Below, in pieces: positions 35,142 to 44,796 of a DNA stretch of 64,000 bases (positions are counted from its first letter, which is position 1; every line of letters starts with the position of its first letter). The stretch is from Anaerobutyricum stercoris (GTDB lineage Bacteria > Bacillota > Clostridia > Lachnospirales > Lachnospiraceae). The translations under genes and the position numbers were made by a program. The notes under the pieces were generated by a model that worked only from the letters and a program-made list of their open reading frames with translations, was not told the origin of the DNA and did no database searches. The DNA is taken from contig DXBR01000086.1 of NCBI GenBank assembly GCA_019116455.1, positions 7,778-71,777 of the forward strand, written 5' to 3'.

Positions 35142-36701
35142 ATGTTTGTATGTAGAGATGATTATCCGGTGGCTGAAACAAAATATGGAAAGGTGAGGGG
35201 ATTTTATCTGGATGGCTGCTTCACCTTTCAGGGGATTAAATACGCTGATGCCCGGCGTTTTCAAATGCCCGAAGAACCGGAATCCTGGGAAGGAATAAAG
35301 GACGCGCTGTCCTACGGATATGTGGCAGAGATTATGAAAAAGCCGGTGGCTAATAATGAGATCATGGTTCCGCATCAGTACTGGCCGTCGCGGGAAGACT
35401 GCCAATATTTGAATATCTGGACGACGAGTATGGACAAAACTGCGGCGAAACCAGTTATGGTATGGCTTCACGGGGGAGCTTTTGACGATGGTTCTTCTAT
35501 TGAGCAGCTGGCTTATGAGGGAAGAAACCTTTCCGTTCATGAGGATATAGTGGTGGTTTCTCTTAATCACCGGTTGAATATTCTTGGTTACTGGGATTTG
35601 TCAGAAGTTGACGAAAGCTACTGGAACACGGGCAATCTTGGCAATGCAGACATTGTGGCGGCGCTTCGCTGGATTCAGGATAATATCGCAGCCTTTGGCG
35701 GCAGCCCGGATAATGTCACTTTGTTCGGGCAGTCCGGCGGCGGCATGAAGGTTCTCACATTGATGCAGACGCCGGAAGCAAATACTCTGTTCCATAAGGG
35801 CATTGTACAAAGCGGTGTGGTAGCTGATATGTTTGATCAGGATAAGACGGTCAATCATGTGTTTGTGGAGAAGATGCGTGAAAAAGGACTGGCAGATAAA
35901 GGTACGCTGGAGAATATGCCTTATCGGCAGCTGGTGGAAGAATATACAAAGATTGAGAAAGAACTGGCAGAGGAAGGTTATGAAACTGCCCGCTGTCCGG
36001 TGAAAAATGAATATTATCTGGGCAATCCTCTTGAGCACGGTTTCTGCGAGAGGGCCAAACAGATCCCGCTTATGGTAGGCAGTGTGTTTGGCGAGTTCGA
36101 TTTTGATCATGGTATTAACGGTAAATGGGAATATCCAGAGGAAAAGATTCAGCAGATGCTAAAAGAGCAGCTCGGAGAGGGAGCCTCAAAACTGGAAGCC
36201 TTATTCAGGGAAACATATCCGGACAAACATATCCTGGACTTGCTGTCGCTTGACAATTTTATCCGTTCACCGGAGATTGCGATCATCAAGGAGAGAGGCA
36301 AATCTGTGGAAAGCAAAACTTATTCGTATATGTTTACATATAATTTTGCTCTTGACGGCGGCAAGCCGGCATGGCATTGTTCGGAGATTCCGTTTGTATT
36401 CCATAATATCGAGAAAGTTCCGGTGTGCAACGATTCAAAAGAAGCAAAAATACTGGAACAGCAGATGAGTTCTGCGTGGTCTCAGTTCGCCCGCACCGGA
36501 GAACCGGAACTGAAAGCCGGTGAAGATTCACCAGAGGCAATCTGTCCGGTATGGCCAGCGTGTACAGCCGATGAAGAAAATGTTATGATATTCGACAGAA
36601 AGTGCGAGGTTCGTGTAAACTACGATCATAAATTGATTGCGCTTCATGAACAATATTTTGACGGGGCTTCCCGGTTAAAGGCGGATAACGTCCAGCATTA
36701 A
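35142..36701 (+). CDS. Type B carboxylesterase family protein
   Basis: 519 residues, alpha/beta hydrolase fold, no signal peptide, so cytosolic. Oxyanion region WLHGGAF, nucleophile elbow FGQSGGGMK in place of the usual GESAGG, and the catalytic His region AWHCSEIPFVF. The natural ester is unknown. Stand-alone gene behind a consensus promoter. Confidence 0.9.
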   Translation: MFVCRDDYPVAETKYGKVRGFYLDGCFTFQGIKYADARRFQMPEEPESWEGIKDALSYGYVAEIMKKPVANNEIMVPHQYWPSREDCQYLNIWTTSMDKTAAKPVMVWLHGGAFDDGSSIEQLAYEGRNLSVHEDIVVVSLNHRLNILGYWDLSEVDESYWNTGNLGNADIVAALRWIQDNIAAFGGSPDNVTLFGQSGGGMKVLTLMQTPEANTLFHKGIVQSGVVADMFDQDKTVNHVFVEKMREKGLADKGTLENMPYRQLVEEYTKIEKELAEEGYETARCPVKNEYYLGNPLEHGFCERAKQIPLMVGSVFGEFDFDHGINGKWEYPEEKIQQMLKEQLGEGASKLEALFRETYPDKHILDLLSLDNFIRSPEIAIIKERGKSVESKTYSYMFTYNFALDGGKPAWHCSEIPFVFHNIEKVPVCNDSKEAKILEQQMSSAWSQFARTGEPELKAGEDSPEAICPVWPACTADEENVMIFDRKCEVRVNYDHKLIALHEQYFDGASRLKADNVQH

Positions 36702-36726
36702 TGTCTGTGTCTTGTCTGTTGGTTCG

Positions 36727-37569
36727 TCATACAGAGTGGAATCCTTTTCCGATGATTTCGCTGGTGTTGGAGATGAGCAGAAAAGCATCTGGGGAATTCC
36801 TTTTTATGTAATTACGAAGTTTCACAGCTTCCACCCGGTTTAAAGCGGTCATGATGATGTAATTGCTTTTACCGGTGAAGGCGCCCTTTGCATTAACGAT
36901 TGTTGCGCCCCTGTGGAGGCTGTGTTCAATATAGTCACAAATAGGTTCCGGATCAGAGCAGACGATATTAAAATATTTGGACAGGTTCAGGCTCTCGATA
37001 AATCCATCGATCATGAAAGAGCGTACTGCCAGTCCCACGAAGGAATAAAGACCTGTTTTGATGTCGAAAACAAAACAGCCGGCAAGAGTGATAAAGAAGT
37101 CCGAGGCCATCAGGGCGCTTCCTATATCAAAGCTGGTGTTCTTTTTAACAATCATGGCAATGACATCCGTTCCGCCGCTTGATGCGCCCAGATTAAACAG
37201 GACGGCGGATCCCAGAGACGGGAGAGCGATAGCGAACATAAGCTCCAGCATCGGTTCGTCGGTCAACGGAGCCGTCATAGGGTAAATTCGTTCCAGAGCC
37301 GACAGAGCGACGGACAGCAGTATGGTACAGTATGCTGTTTTGGCGGCGAATTCTTTTCCGAGCACGACCAGTCCCAGCAGCAATAAAAAAATGTTTGCCA
37401 AAAAAGAGAAATCACTGGCAGAAATCAGACCTGTCTTTGCGACTAAGACAGCCAGACCGGTAATACCGCCAAAAGTAAAGTTGTTGCTGAACTTAAAGAA
37501 GTATATACCGACAGCCATGAGAAGAGTGCTCAGTGTCAGCAGCGTAAAATATTTCATCTTCAGCTTCAT
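36727..37569 (-). CDS. YitT-family membrane protein (DUF161/DUF2179)
   Basis: 280 residues. Five to six hydrophobic segments in the first 190 residues, with FKFSNNFTFGGITGLAVL in the first conserved repeat and NLGASSGGTDVIAMIVKK in the second. A cytosolic DUF2179 domain follows (GATIVNAKGAFTG...). Probable transporter; substrate unknown. Ribosome site AAGGAGA. Confidence 0.92.
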   Translation of the reverse strand: MKLKMKYFTLLTLSTLLMAVGIYFFKFSNNFTFGGITGLAVLVAKTGLISASDFSFLANIFLLLLGLVVLGKEFAAKTAYCTILLSVALSALERIYPMTAPLTDEPMLELMFAIALPSLGSAVLFNLGASSGGTDVIAMIVKKNTSFDIGSALMASDFFITLAGCFVFDIKTGLYSFVGLAVRSFMIDGFIESLNLSKYFNIVCSDPEPICDYIEHSLHRGATIVNAKGAFTGKSNYIIMTALNRVEAVKLRNYIKRNSPDAFLLISNTSEIIGKGFHSV

Positions 37570-37780
37570 GGTGTTCTCCTTAAAAAAATAAAAATATTAG
37601 CTATATCTGCTGTATCATGCAAAAAATTTTGTAAAAAAAGTAAATTATTTTATGCATGCTCATTGTACATCCTGTGGTTATCACACGTCAATGGGCATCT
37701 TATATAAAAAAATACAGGAATAAAATAATGACAGGTGAATTTGATGGGAGAGGAAAAAGAAACGCCGCTTTCTGAGAAGC

Positions 37781-37808
37781 AAAAAAATAGACCAGTCAAC
37801 GACTGGTC
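37781..37808 (-). terminator. Terminator of the DUF3800/LacI unit
   Basis: On the minus strand, stem GACCAGTC / GACTGGTC with a three-base loop followed by TATTTTTTT. The 334-base spacer 37570-37903 otherwise holds the YitT promoter region and no convincing gene. Confidence 0.8.
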
Positions 37809-37903
37809 GTACTCTTTTCTTCAATTGCCTGGGAGCGATGCCAACACATGACATTTACCTAGAAAACGGCGCTGGAACAGGACTTACTGTTGTTATAATC
37901 ATA

Positions 37904-38659
37904 TTAACACAGCGACTCGGGAATGTCAATGCATTTTTTGCTGTCCGCAGGCGGAAAATCAAAAATGTACCGAAGCATTCCGGCTTTGCGGAGCATGCCA
38001 AGTTCTTTTGCATATTGACCGGTCTGTTCCTGAGAATAGAGAAGATTGGCAAAGATATCCGCAACTTGTATCAGACGGTTTTCCGCGGAATCAAAATAGG
38101 CGACGCTGAACCGCCCGCGGGCGGAGCCTCCGACGACCAGTTCTGTATTCAGATAATTTTCCAGAAAATGCCGCGCTTCCTTTTTTTCATTTCTTTCATC
38201 AAGCTGCAGATGACAATCTTCATCGGGCAACAGTCCGGCGGTGATAAAATGTTCCAGAGCAAGCCGGACGGAGTAGTTAAAAATGCGGGCGCTGTTGTCA
38301 AATAAATGTTCCTGCAGTTCATGGTTGGCAATTCTTATGTAGTAGATTTCAAAATATCTGCTGCGGGTGAAATAATCTACGAACCGAAGCTTCATATCAC
38401 GGTCGAATTGTACGCCTTTCAGTTCCCGGAACTTTCCGTTGCGGAACATTTTTCCTCCGGTCTTTAATATTTTTCCGGTGTGCGGTTCGGTCTTATCCTG
38501 ATCCAGCTCCAAAAGGCGGGCATAATTGGCGGACACAAATCGTTTAAACGATTTGGAAAGCTTGTCAATATCCAGTACATGTATCATCGCGATGATAAAG
38601 TGATGGTTGGGCAGGGCGTGCCGGTCGATGGAACCGGATTCGTCAATATAAATATTCAT
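37904..38659 (-). CDS. DUF3800 domain protein
   Basis: 251 residues. NIYIDESGSIDR at the start and LDERNEKKEA, then LIQVADIFANLL, give the acidic pattern of this RNase-H-like domain of unknown activity. The start codon lies 11 bases after the LacI-type gene on the same strand, so they are probably cotranscribed. DUF3800 proteins often travel with mobile or defence genes, but nothing of that kind is next to this copy. Confidence 0.88.
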   Translation of the reverse strand: MNIYIDESGSIDRHALPNHHFIIAMIHVLDIDKLSKSFKRFVSANYARLLELDQDKTEPHTGKILKTGGKMFRNGKFRELKGVQFDRDMKLRFVDYFTRSRYFEIYYIRIANHELQEHLFDNSARIFNYSVRLALEHFITAGLLPDEDCHLQLDERNEKKEARHFLENYLNTELVVGGSARGRFSVAYFDSAENRLIQVADIFANLLYSQEQTGQYAKELGMLRKAGMLRYIFDFPPADSKKCIDIPESLC

Positions 38660-38670
38660 GAGTACCTCTT

Positions 38671-39696
38671 TTATCGGGGCGCCTTAGGCGGCGCACAGCT
38701 TTGCCGCTCGATCATAAAATGCGGCACAATGATTTTGGTGGCCAGCAGTCCCGGATTTTCGATATGGTTGATCATCTGTGAGGCTGCTTCAATGCCAAGC
38801 TGGCGGGAGTTGATGTCGATGGACGTCAGCTGTGGAGAAGACAGCTTGGAAAAAAGAGAATTATTGAAGGAAATAATAGATAAATCCTCCGGAATCTGAA
38901 GATGAAGTTCGAACGCCGTCTTTTCCAGAACCATGGCAAGAATATCGTCGCTGACAAGCACTGCGGTGGGGCGGTCTTCACGGGAAAGAAAGCGAAGAAG
39001 TCTGTCAGTCTTATTTTTTGGAACCTGCGGCATCTCCAGATAGTAGTTTTCCTGAAAAGGAACATTATTTTCTGCCAGAGCAAGCATATATCCAGCTTTG
39101 CGGTCGGCAGAAAAAATACGTTTTAAATCTGTGCCGACATAGCCGATCTTCCGGTGTCCCAATTTATACAGGTGATTGACGGCTTCCCTTGCCGCAAGGA
39201 TATTGTCGTTATCAATGCAGATGGTCTCGCCCGGATACTGGGAAGCTTTGCCGATCTGTACAAAAAGAATACCATTTTCGTATAAATAATCAATAATTGG
39301 ATCCTGTTCGTTGGAGTAAAGTAAAATAATGCCGTCCAGGTGATTTTCTTTGACCATACTTCGGATGGCGGAAAGAAGCTCTTCGTTGGAAGAACCGGTA
39401 ATCAGAGTAGTGAAATACTGCTTCTGGTTGCAGAAGAGACTGATGCCGCGCATGGTTTCCAGAAAAAATGCATTTTCATAGGTATCGTCTTCGGAAACAG
39501 GGAGAACAATACCTATGGTTTTGTTGTTCTGCATGGACAGCCCGGTATTGCCTGGCTCATAGCCCAGCTGCTGCATGGCTTTGCGGACTCGTTCTTTTGT
39601 CTGGGCACTGATAGAAGGATGATCGGAACAGGTACGGGACACGGTTGACGGAGAGACGCCGGCGAGCTTTGCAACTTCCTTTATGGTAACGTTCAT
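38671..39696 (-). CDS. LacI/GalR-family regulator, probable maltose/glucan regulator
   Basis: 341 residues from MNVTIKEVAKLAGVSPSTVSR; GGAGGC precedes this ATG, so the 22-codon upstream extension is rejected. N-terminal HTH, hinge, then a periplasmic-binding-like sensor domain (NKTIGIVLPVSED). Divergent from the PTS gene, so it probably controls the maltose module; MalR is the nearest described analogue, but this is inference from context. Confidence 0.9.
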   Translation of the reverse strand: MNVTIKEVAKLAGVSPSTVSRTCSDHPSISAQTKERVRKAMQQLGYEPGNTGLSMQNNKTIGIVLPVSEDDTYENAFFLETMRGISLFCNQKQYFTTLITGSSNEELLSAIRSMVKENHLDGIILLYSNEQDPIIDYLYENGILFVQIGKASQYPGETICIDNDNILAAREAVNHLYKLGHRKIGYVGTDLKRIFSADRKAGYMLALAENNVPFQENYYLEMPQVPKNKTDRLLRFLSREDRPTAVLVSDDILAMVLEKTAFELHLQIPEDLSIISFNNSLFSKLSSPQLTSIDINSRQLGIEAASQMINHIENPGLLATKIIVPHFMIERQSCAPPKAPR

Positions 39697-39733
39697 AAAT
39701 GCCTCCTGTATTATGATTATCTTTATAGGATTG

Positions 39734-39762
39734 ATTATAAAAAAAACAAAAGAAAATGTCAA
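39734..39762 (-). promoter_or_regulatory. Consensus promoter of the LacI-type gene
   Basis: Minus-strand TTGACA (39757-39762), 17-base spacer, TATAAT (39734-39739). The left half-site cluster begins 8 bases upstream of its -35. Confidence 0.85.
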
Positions 39763-39770
39763 TAAAGTGG

Positions 39771-39803
39771 TTTGCGTAATGTTTGCACAGAATTTGCGTA
39801 AAT
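39771..39803 (-). repeat. Three 11-bp-periodic operator half-sites, left cluster
   Basis: TTTGCGTAATG, TTTGCACAGAA, TTTGCGTAAAT lie end to end with exact 11-base phasing. On the minus strand each contains RYGCAAA. Same motif as the right cluster in inverted orientation. Confidence 0.75.
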
Positions 39804-39886
39804 AATAGGCGTTGGATATTTTGAATAAAAATGCTTATTATTTTTTGTGAAAAACACAGAATCTGTGAAAATTGCGAAAAATGTAA

Positions 39887-39915
39887 TTGCAAAATATAGG
39901 TTTGTGGAGTATATT
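39887..39915 (+). promoter_or_regulatory. Promoter of the PTS gene with upstream palindrome
   Basis: TTGCAA (39887-39892), 17-base spacer, TATATT (39910-39915). A perfect odd palindrome CACAGA-A-TCTGTG lies upstream at 39855-39867, a position suited to an activator. Confidence 0.7.
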
Positions 39916-39917
39916 TA

Positions 39918-39961
39918 ATGCAACAAAAGCGCAAAAATAACGCAAACACAATGCAACAAAA
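39918..39961 (+). repeat. Four 11-bp-periodic operator half-sites, right cluster
   Basis: ATGCAACAAAA, GCGCAAAAATA, ACGCAAACACA, ATGCAACAAAA lie end to end with exact 11-base phasing, sharing RYGCAA. They begin two bases after the -10 and cover the transcription start, a repressing position. ACGCAAAC resembles the MalR half-site known from streptococci. Confidence 0.8.
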
Positions 39962-39990
39962 AGCTTTGTAAACAAAATGGAGGAAAGAAA

Positions 39991-42222
39991 ATGAAAAAAA
40001 TGACGATTTTAGCTCCGGTAAAAGGAAAAGTCATTCCTCTGGAGCAGGTTCCGGATGAAGTGTTTGCACAAAAAGTCCTGGGGGATGGCGTGGCAATTAT
40101 TCCGGAAGAAGGAAAAATTTACAGTCCGGTGGATGGAACCATCACAACGATCACGGATTCTCTGCATGCCTATGGTTTTGAAACTGAGGACGGTATCCAG
40201 ATGATTGTACATTTTGGTCTGGAGACAGTGAACCTGAAGGGTAAAGGCTTTGTTTCAAAAGTGAAAGTCGGCGATAAAGTAAAAGCCGGAGACCTGGTGG
40301 CAGAGGTAGATCTGGATTACCTGAAAAACAATCATGTGGAAACCATCACGCCAGTGATTGTCTGCGGCGGGGTGGAATACGATGAACTCATGTTTCAGTA
40401 TGGCGAAACAAATGCAAAAGAAGTATTGATCCGTTCAAAAGAGCCGCAGACGCCGCCGGAGGCTGAAAAAGGAAAAATTGCCCTGTCTGCTGAAGGTAAC
40501 CAGAAGGGCGGCAGCAGTAACGTGGTAAAAGAAAATAAAGAAGTGGCAAAGGAAACGAAAAAAAGAGCGAAGAAAGATGGAAATAAGAAAAAGTTTCCTA
40601 TTAATTTCGACTTTCTGCAGAAACTTGGAAAAGTGCTGATGACCGTCATTGCCGTTATGCCGGCGGCAGGTCTTATGATCAGTATTGGTAACCTGATTGT
40701 TATTGTCGGAGGAGATATTTCTGTTGTAAATACCATTGGTACTACGGTGGCAGAAATCGGATGGGCAATCATTAACAACCTGCATATTCTTTTTGCTGCA
40801 GCCATCGGTGGTTCGTGGGCAAAAGAGCGGGCAGGCGGAGCTTTTGCTGCGGTTATTGCCTTCTGTCTGATCAATGTAATCACCGGTGCGGTTTTGGGTG
40901 TATCCAGCGATATGCTGGCAGATCCTGCGGCTGTGACTCATACATTATTTGGACAGGAAATTTTAGTAGCTGATTACTTTGTTGATATTTTAGGAAAACC
41001 GGCTTTAAATATGGGCGTGTTTGTAGGTATTATCTCCGGTTTTGTTGGCGCTAACGCCTATAATAAATATTACAACTTCCGTAAGCTGCCGGATGCGCTT
41101 TCCTTCTTTAACGGAAAACGTTTCGTGCCGCTGGTTGTTGTTTTCTATTCCGCAGTGACAGCCATTATTTTAAGTATTATCTGGCCGGTTGTACAGACAG
41201 GAATCAATAACTTTGGTATCTGGATCGCCAATTCTTCCGATACCTCCCCGATTCTTGCTCCGTTTGTATACGGAACGCTGGAAAGACTTCTGCTTCCGTT
41301 CGGCCTTCATCATATGCTGACTATACCGATGAACTATACTTCATTTGGAGGTACTTATACTATTCTCACAGGAGCCAATGCCGGAACACAGGTATTTGGA
41401 CAGGATCCGCTGTGGCTCGCATGGGTCACTGATCTGATCAATTTGAAAGACGCCGGCGATATGGCGGCTTACCAGAACCTTTTAACAACAGTAACTCCTG
41501 CTCGTTTCAAAGTGGGACAGATGATTGGTGCGACAGGACTTCTTCTTGGTATCGCACTGGCTATGTTCAGAAGAGTGGAACCGGACAGAAAGAAACAATA
41601 TAAATCCATCTTTTTCTCCACCGTTGCCGCTGTATTCCTGACTGGTGTTACGGAACCTTTGGAGTTCATGTTCATGTTTGCGGCGCTGCCGTTGTATGTG
41701 ATTTATGCAGTGTTACAGGGATGTGCTTTTGCGATGGCAGGAATTATCGATCTGAGACTTCATTCCTTTGGTAATCTGGAGTTCTTCACAAGAATTCCGA
41801 TGTCCATAAAGGCGGGGCTTGGAGGAGATATCATCCACTTTATCATCTGTGTGATAGCGTTCTTTATCATTGGTTATTTTGTCGCTTACTTTATGATTGG
41901 CAAATTTAAATATGCGACGCCGGGACGTCTTGGAAATTACATGGAAGAAGAGGAAGAAGAAGGCGGAAAAGCGGCCGCCGGACAGGGAAGCGAGAAAGCA
42001 GAGAGGATTATCGCGCTCCTGGGTGGCAGAGAAAATATCACCCTCGTGGATGCCTGTATGACAAGACTTCGTGTGACCGTCAAAGATGTGGATAAAGTAG
42101 CGGAACTTCCGGAATGGAAAGCAGAGGGAGCCATGGGTCTGATCAAGAAAGACAACGGTATCCAGGCTGTCTACGGACCAAAAGCCGATGTTTTGAAATC
42201 TGACATTAACGATATTTTATAA
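39991..42222 (+). CDS. PTS glucose/maltose-type permease, IIA-IIC-IIB order
   Basis: 743 residues of the glucose superfamily. EIIA occupies about 1-150 with phosphorylated His74 in VHFGLET. A charged linker (about 150-205) leads to the membrane EIIC domain (about 205-640). EIIB ends the protein, with Cys689 in VDACMTRLRV. The neighbouring glucanotransferase and phosphorylase point to maltose or a maltodextrin-derived sugar. Ribosome site GGAGG. Confidence 0.92.
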   Translation: MKKMTILAPVKGKVIPLEQVPDEVFAQKVLGDGVAIIPEEGKIYSPVDGTITTITDSLHAYGFETEDGIQMIVHFGLETVNLKGKGFVSKVKVGDKVKAGDLVAEVDLDYLKNNHVETITPVIVCGGVEYDELMFQYGETNAKEVLIRSKEPQTPPEAEKGKIALSAEGNQKGGSSNVVKENKEVAKETKKRAKKDGNKKKFPINFDFLQKLGKVLMTVIAVMPAAGLMISIGNLIVIVGGDISVVNTIGTTVAEIGWAIINNLHILFAAAIGGSWAKERAGGAFAAVIAFCLINVITGAVLGVSSDMLADPAAVTHTLFGQEILVADYFVDILGKPALNMGVFVGIISGFVGANAYNKYYNFRKLPDALSFFNGKRFVPLVVVFYSAVTAIILSIIWPVVQTGINNFGIWIANSSDTSPILAPFVYGTLERLLLPFGLHHMLTIPMNYTSFGGTYTILTGANAGTQVFGQDPLWLAWVTDLINLKDAGDMAAYQNLLTTVTPARFKVGQMIGATGLLLGIALAMFRRVEPDRKKQYKSIFFSTVAAVFLTGVTEPLEFMFMFAALPLYVIYAVLQGCAFAMAGIIDLRLHSFGNLEFFTRIPMSIKAGLGGDIIHFIICVIAFFIIGYFVAYFMIGKFKYATPGRLGNYMEEEEEEGGKAAAGQGSEKAERIIALLGGRENITLVDACMTRLRVTVKDVDKVAELPEWKAEGAMGLIKKDNGIQAVYGPKADVLKSDINDIL

Positions 42223-42307
42223 CCGTTCCATTGATATTGCCATATTCCGGCGGGAGTGTTATGCTGTAATTTATTGAAAGAAATCAATCATAGCAGGAGT
42301 GTGAAAA

Positions 42308-43255
42308 ATGATAATACTAACTTTAAATATGAACAGCCATGCCCGTGATTTCAGGCGGGAAGAGCTTGATAAAACCATACATTTCCTGGCAGAGTACATG
42401 CGGAAGAATCAGGTGGATATCGCGGCGCTGCAGGAGTGCGGGCAAACCTCTGAAGCGGCGCATTGGCAGGGGGAGATCCCTGCAGGATATCATCCCTGTA
42501 ATAGCGGCATTGCACTGAAAGAAGATAATGCGGCCAGCCTTCTTGCCGGAGTCCTTGCCGAAGCCGGGCAACCCTATCACTGGACCTGGGGCGGGATCAA
42601 ACAGGGATATGGAAAATATGATGAGGGACTTGCAATCTTCAGCCGTCGTCCGATCCGGGAAACCGATTTTTTTACAGTTTCCCGGCAGGATTCCTTTGAT
42701 AACTGGAAAACCCGCAAAGTACTTGGGGTGTCAGTGAAACTTCAGAAACATATTTATTGGTTTTATGATGTACATCTGGGATGGTGGCAGGACGAGGAGG
42801 AGCCTTTCCGGGAGCAGATGCAGCGGCTGCAGGAGCATATTTTCTGTACAGAGCCTGCGAAGAATTCTGTATTCCCTCCCGGACTGTGTTCCTGCAAGAT
42901 TGATTACCGGACTTCCGACAGCGACGATGCGCTGCCGGAAAAAAAGCCCTGTGTTCTGCTCATGGGAGACTTTAACAGTCCGGCTCATGTGCACGGAGAA
43001 GGGTATTCTATGGTAAAAGATCTCGGGTGGAAAGATACCTGGGAGATTGCGGAGATAAAAGACGATGGAATCACAGTGCCGGGCGCCATCGACGGCTGGG
43101 AAAATGAGAAGACCAGAGGAATGAGAATTGATTACATCTGGACCGACGGGGAGACGCGTGTACTCTCTTCGAAGGTTGTCTTTTCCGGAGGAGAAGAACC
43201 GGTAATATCTGATCATTTTGGGGTAGCGGTTGAAATAGAAGAATATGATTCGTAA
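42308..43255 (+). CDS. Endonuclease/exonuclease/phosphatase (EEP) family hydrolase
   Basis: 315 residues with the Mg-dependent EEP active-site motifs: metal Glu in ALQECGQ, YDVHLGWW, LLMGDFNSP and ISDHFGVAVE. No signal peptide. Sits between the PTS gene and malQ on the same strand, 16 bases before the latter, so it belongs to the sugar operon. A phosphodiester or phospho-sugar substrate is possible, but none can be named. Confidence 0.88.
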   Translation: MIILTLNMNSHARDFRREELDKTIHFLAEYMRKNQVDIAALQECGQTSEAAHWQGEIPAGYHPCNSGIALKEDNAASLLAGVLAEAGQPYHWTWGGIKQGYGKYDEGLAIFSRRPIRETDFFTVSRQDSFDNWKTRKVLGVSVKLQKHIYWFYDVHLGWWQDEEEPFREQMQRLQEHIFCTEPAKNSVFPPGLCSCKIDYRTSDSDDALPEKKPCVLLMGDFNSPAHVHGEGYSMVKDLGWKDTWEIAEIKDDGITVPGAIDGWENEKTRGMRIDYIWTDGETRVLSSKVVFSGGEEPVISDHFGVAVEIEEYDS

Positions 43256-43271
43256 TAAGGAGGAATCTGTC

Positions 43272-44768
43272 ATGAGAGAAAGTGGAATATTGCTCCCGGT
43301 GAGCAGTCTTCCGTCGAAATACGGCATCGGCTGTTTTTCTGCGGAGGCTTATGAATTTGTGGATCAGCTGAGAGAAACGGGGCAGTCCTGCTGGCAGATT
43401 CTGCCGCTGGGACCGACGGGATACGGGGATTCTCCGTATCAGTCCTTTTCTACTTTTGCGGGCAATCCTTATTTTATTGATTTGGATACTCTTATCGCCC
43501 GCGGCTGGCTCACAAAGGAGGAATGTGAGGCGGTTTCCTTTGGAGACAATCCGCGATTTGTGGATTATGAGAAATTATATGAGAACCGCTTACCTCTGCT
43601 GCGGAAAGCATTTCACAGAAGTCACATCGAAAAAGATGCGGATTTTCAGGAATTTGTAAAAGCTAATGTCCGGTGGCTGCCGGATTATGCTCTCTATATG
43701 GCGTTAAAAAAAGAAAATGGAGAGAAGCCATGGACAGAGTGGGAGGACGGTCTCCGCTTCCGTGATGTACATTTGCTGGAAGAGAAAAAGGCGGCGCTCT
43801 CGGAAGATATCTGTTTTTATGAATTTCTCCAGTTTGAATTTCGGCGGCAGTGGAAAGCGCTCAAAAAATATGCCAACGACCAGGAAATCAAGATCATCGG
43901 AGACATTCCAATCTATGTGTCTCTGGACAGCGCCGATGCCTGGGCAGGAAAAGAGTTGTTCCAGTTTGATGAGAACGGGTATCCTCTGGCTGTGGCCGGC
44001 TGTCCGCCGGACGGATTTTCCGCCACAGGACAGCTCTGGGGCAATCCGCTTTATGACTGGGAATACCATAAGAAGACGGGATATAGCTGGTGGATGGAAA
44101 GGTTATCTTTCTGCTATTCCATGTATGATGTGGTACGTATTGACCACTTCCGCGGATTCGATGAATATTATTCTATTCCTTATGGAGAAACCACCGCAGT
44201 CGGCGGACATTGGGAGAAAGGACCGGGGCTTGAGCTCTTCTTAAAGGCAAAGGAAGTGCTGCCGGGCAAGGAAATTATCGCGGAGGACTTGGGGTATGTG
44301 ACAGATTCTGTTCGGAAACTGGTAAAGGATACCGGATTTCCAGGTATGAAAGTCCTGGAGTTTGCTTTTGATTCCAGAGATACAGGAAGCGCTTCTGATT
44401 ATCTGCCGCATAATTACCAGGAGAACTGTGTGGTGTACACCGGAACCCATGATAATGAGACGGTGACAGGCTGGTTCTGCCATGGACTGCAGGAGGAAGA
44501 AAAGCAGATGGTGAGAGAATATTTTTGTGCTGAGCAGATCGCTGATGAGAAAATGTATCTGCCGCTCATCTGTGGAGCAATGCGCAGTGTTGCAAAGCTC
44601 TGCGTTATTCCAATGCAGGATATTTTCGGTTATGGCAACGAAACCAGAATGAATACTCCGTCCACCACGGGAAATAACTGGAAATGGCGGCTGCTGCCGG
44701 GTGAGTTTTCCCAGGAAGTCCGCGGGAAGTTTGCGGCCATCACAAAGCGGTACGGACGGGCGAAATAG
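43272..44768 (+). CDS. malQ: 4-alpha-glucanotransferase
   Basis: 498 residues, GH77. Disproportionates maltodextrins. RESGILLPVSSLPSKYGIGC begins the protein; the nucleophile region is VRIDHFRGF, the acid IIAEDLG, and the third acid is in TGTHDNETV. Start at 43272 is preceded by AAGGAGG; the upstream in-frame ATG at 43245 overlaps the previous gene. Works with the phosphorylase in glucan use. Confidence 0.95.
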   Translation: MRESGILLPVSSLPSKYGIGCFSAEAYEFVDQLRETGQSCWQILPLGPTGYGDSPYQSFSTFAGNPYFIDLDTLIARGWLTKEECEAVSFGDNPRFVDYEKLYENRLPLLRKAFHRSHIEKDADFQEFVKANVRWLPDYALYMALKKENGEKPWTEWEDGLRFRDVHLLEEKKAALSEDICFYEFLQFEFRRQWKALKKYANDQEIKIIGDIPIYVSLDSADAWAGKELFQFDENGYPLAVAGCPPDGFSATGQLWGNPLYDWEYHKKTGYSWWMERLSFCYSMYDVVRIDHFRGFDEYYSIPYGETTAVGGHWEKGPGLELFLKAKEVLPGKEIIAEDLGYVTDSVRKLVKDTGFPGMKVLEFAFDSRDTGSASDYLPHNYQENCVVYTGTHDNETVTGWFCHGLQEEEKQMVREYFCAEQIADEKMYLPLICGAMRSVAKLCVIPMQDIFGYGNETRMNTPSTTGNNWKWRLLPGEFSQEVRGKFAAITKRYGRAK

Positions 44769-44796
44769 CAGTAACAACATAAAAAATAGAGGGATA

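Noticed and set aside
37744..37851. 35-codon frame beginning MGEEKETPLSEKQ
   Set aside because: The terminator stem for the opposite strand lies inside it, and there is no promoter or family match.
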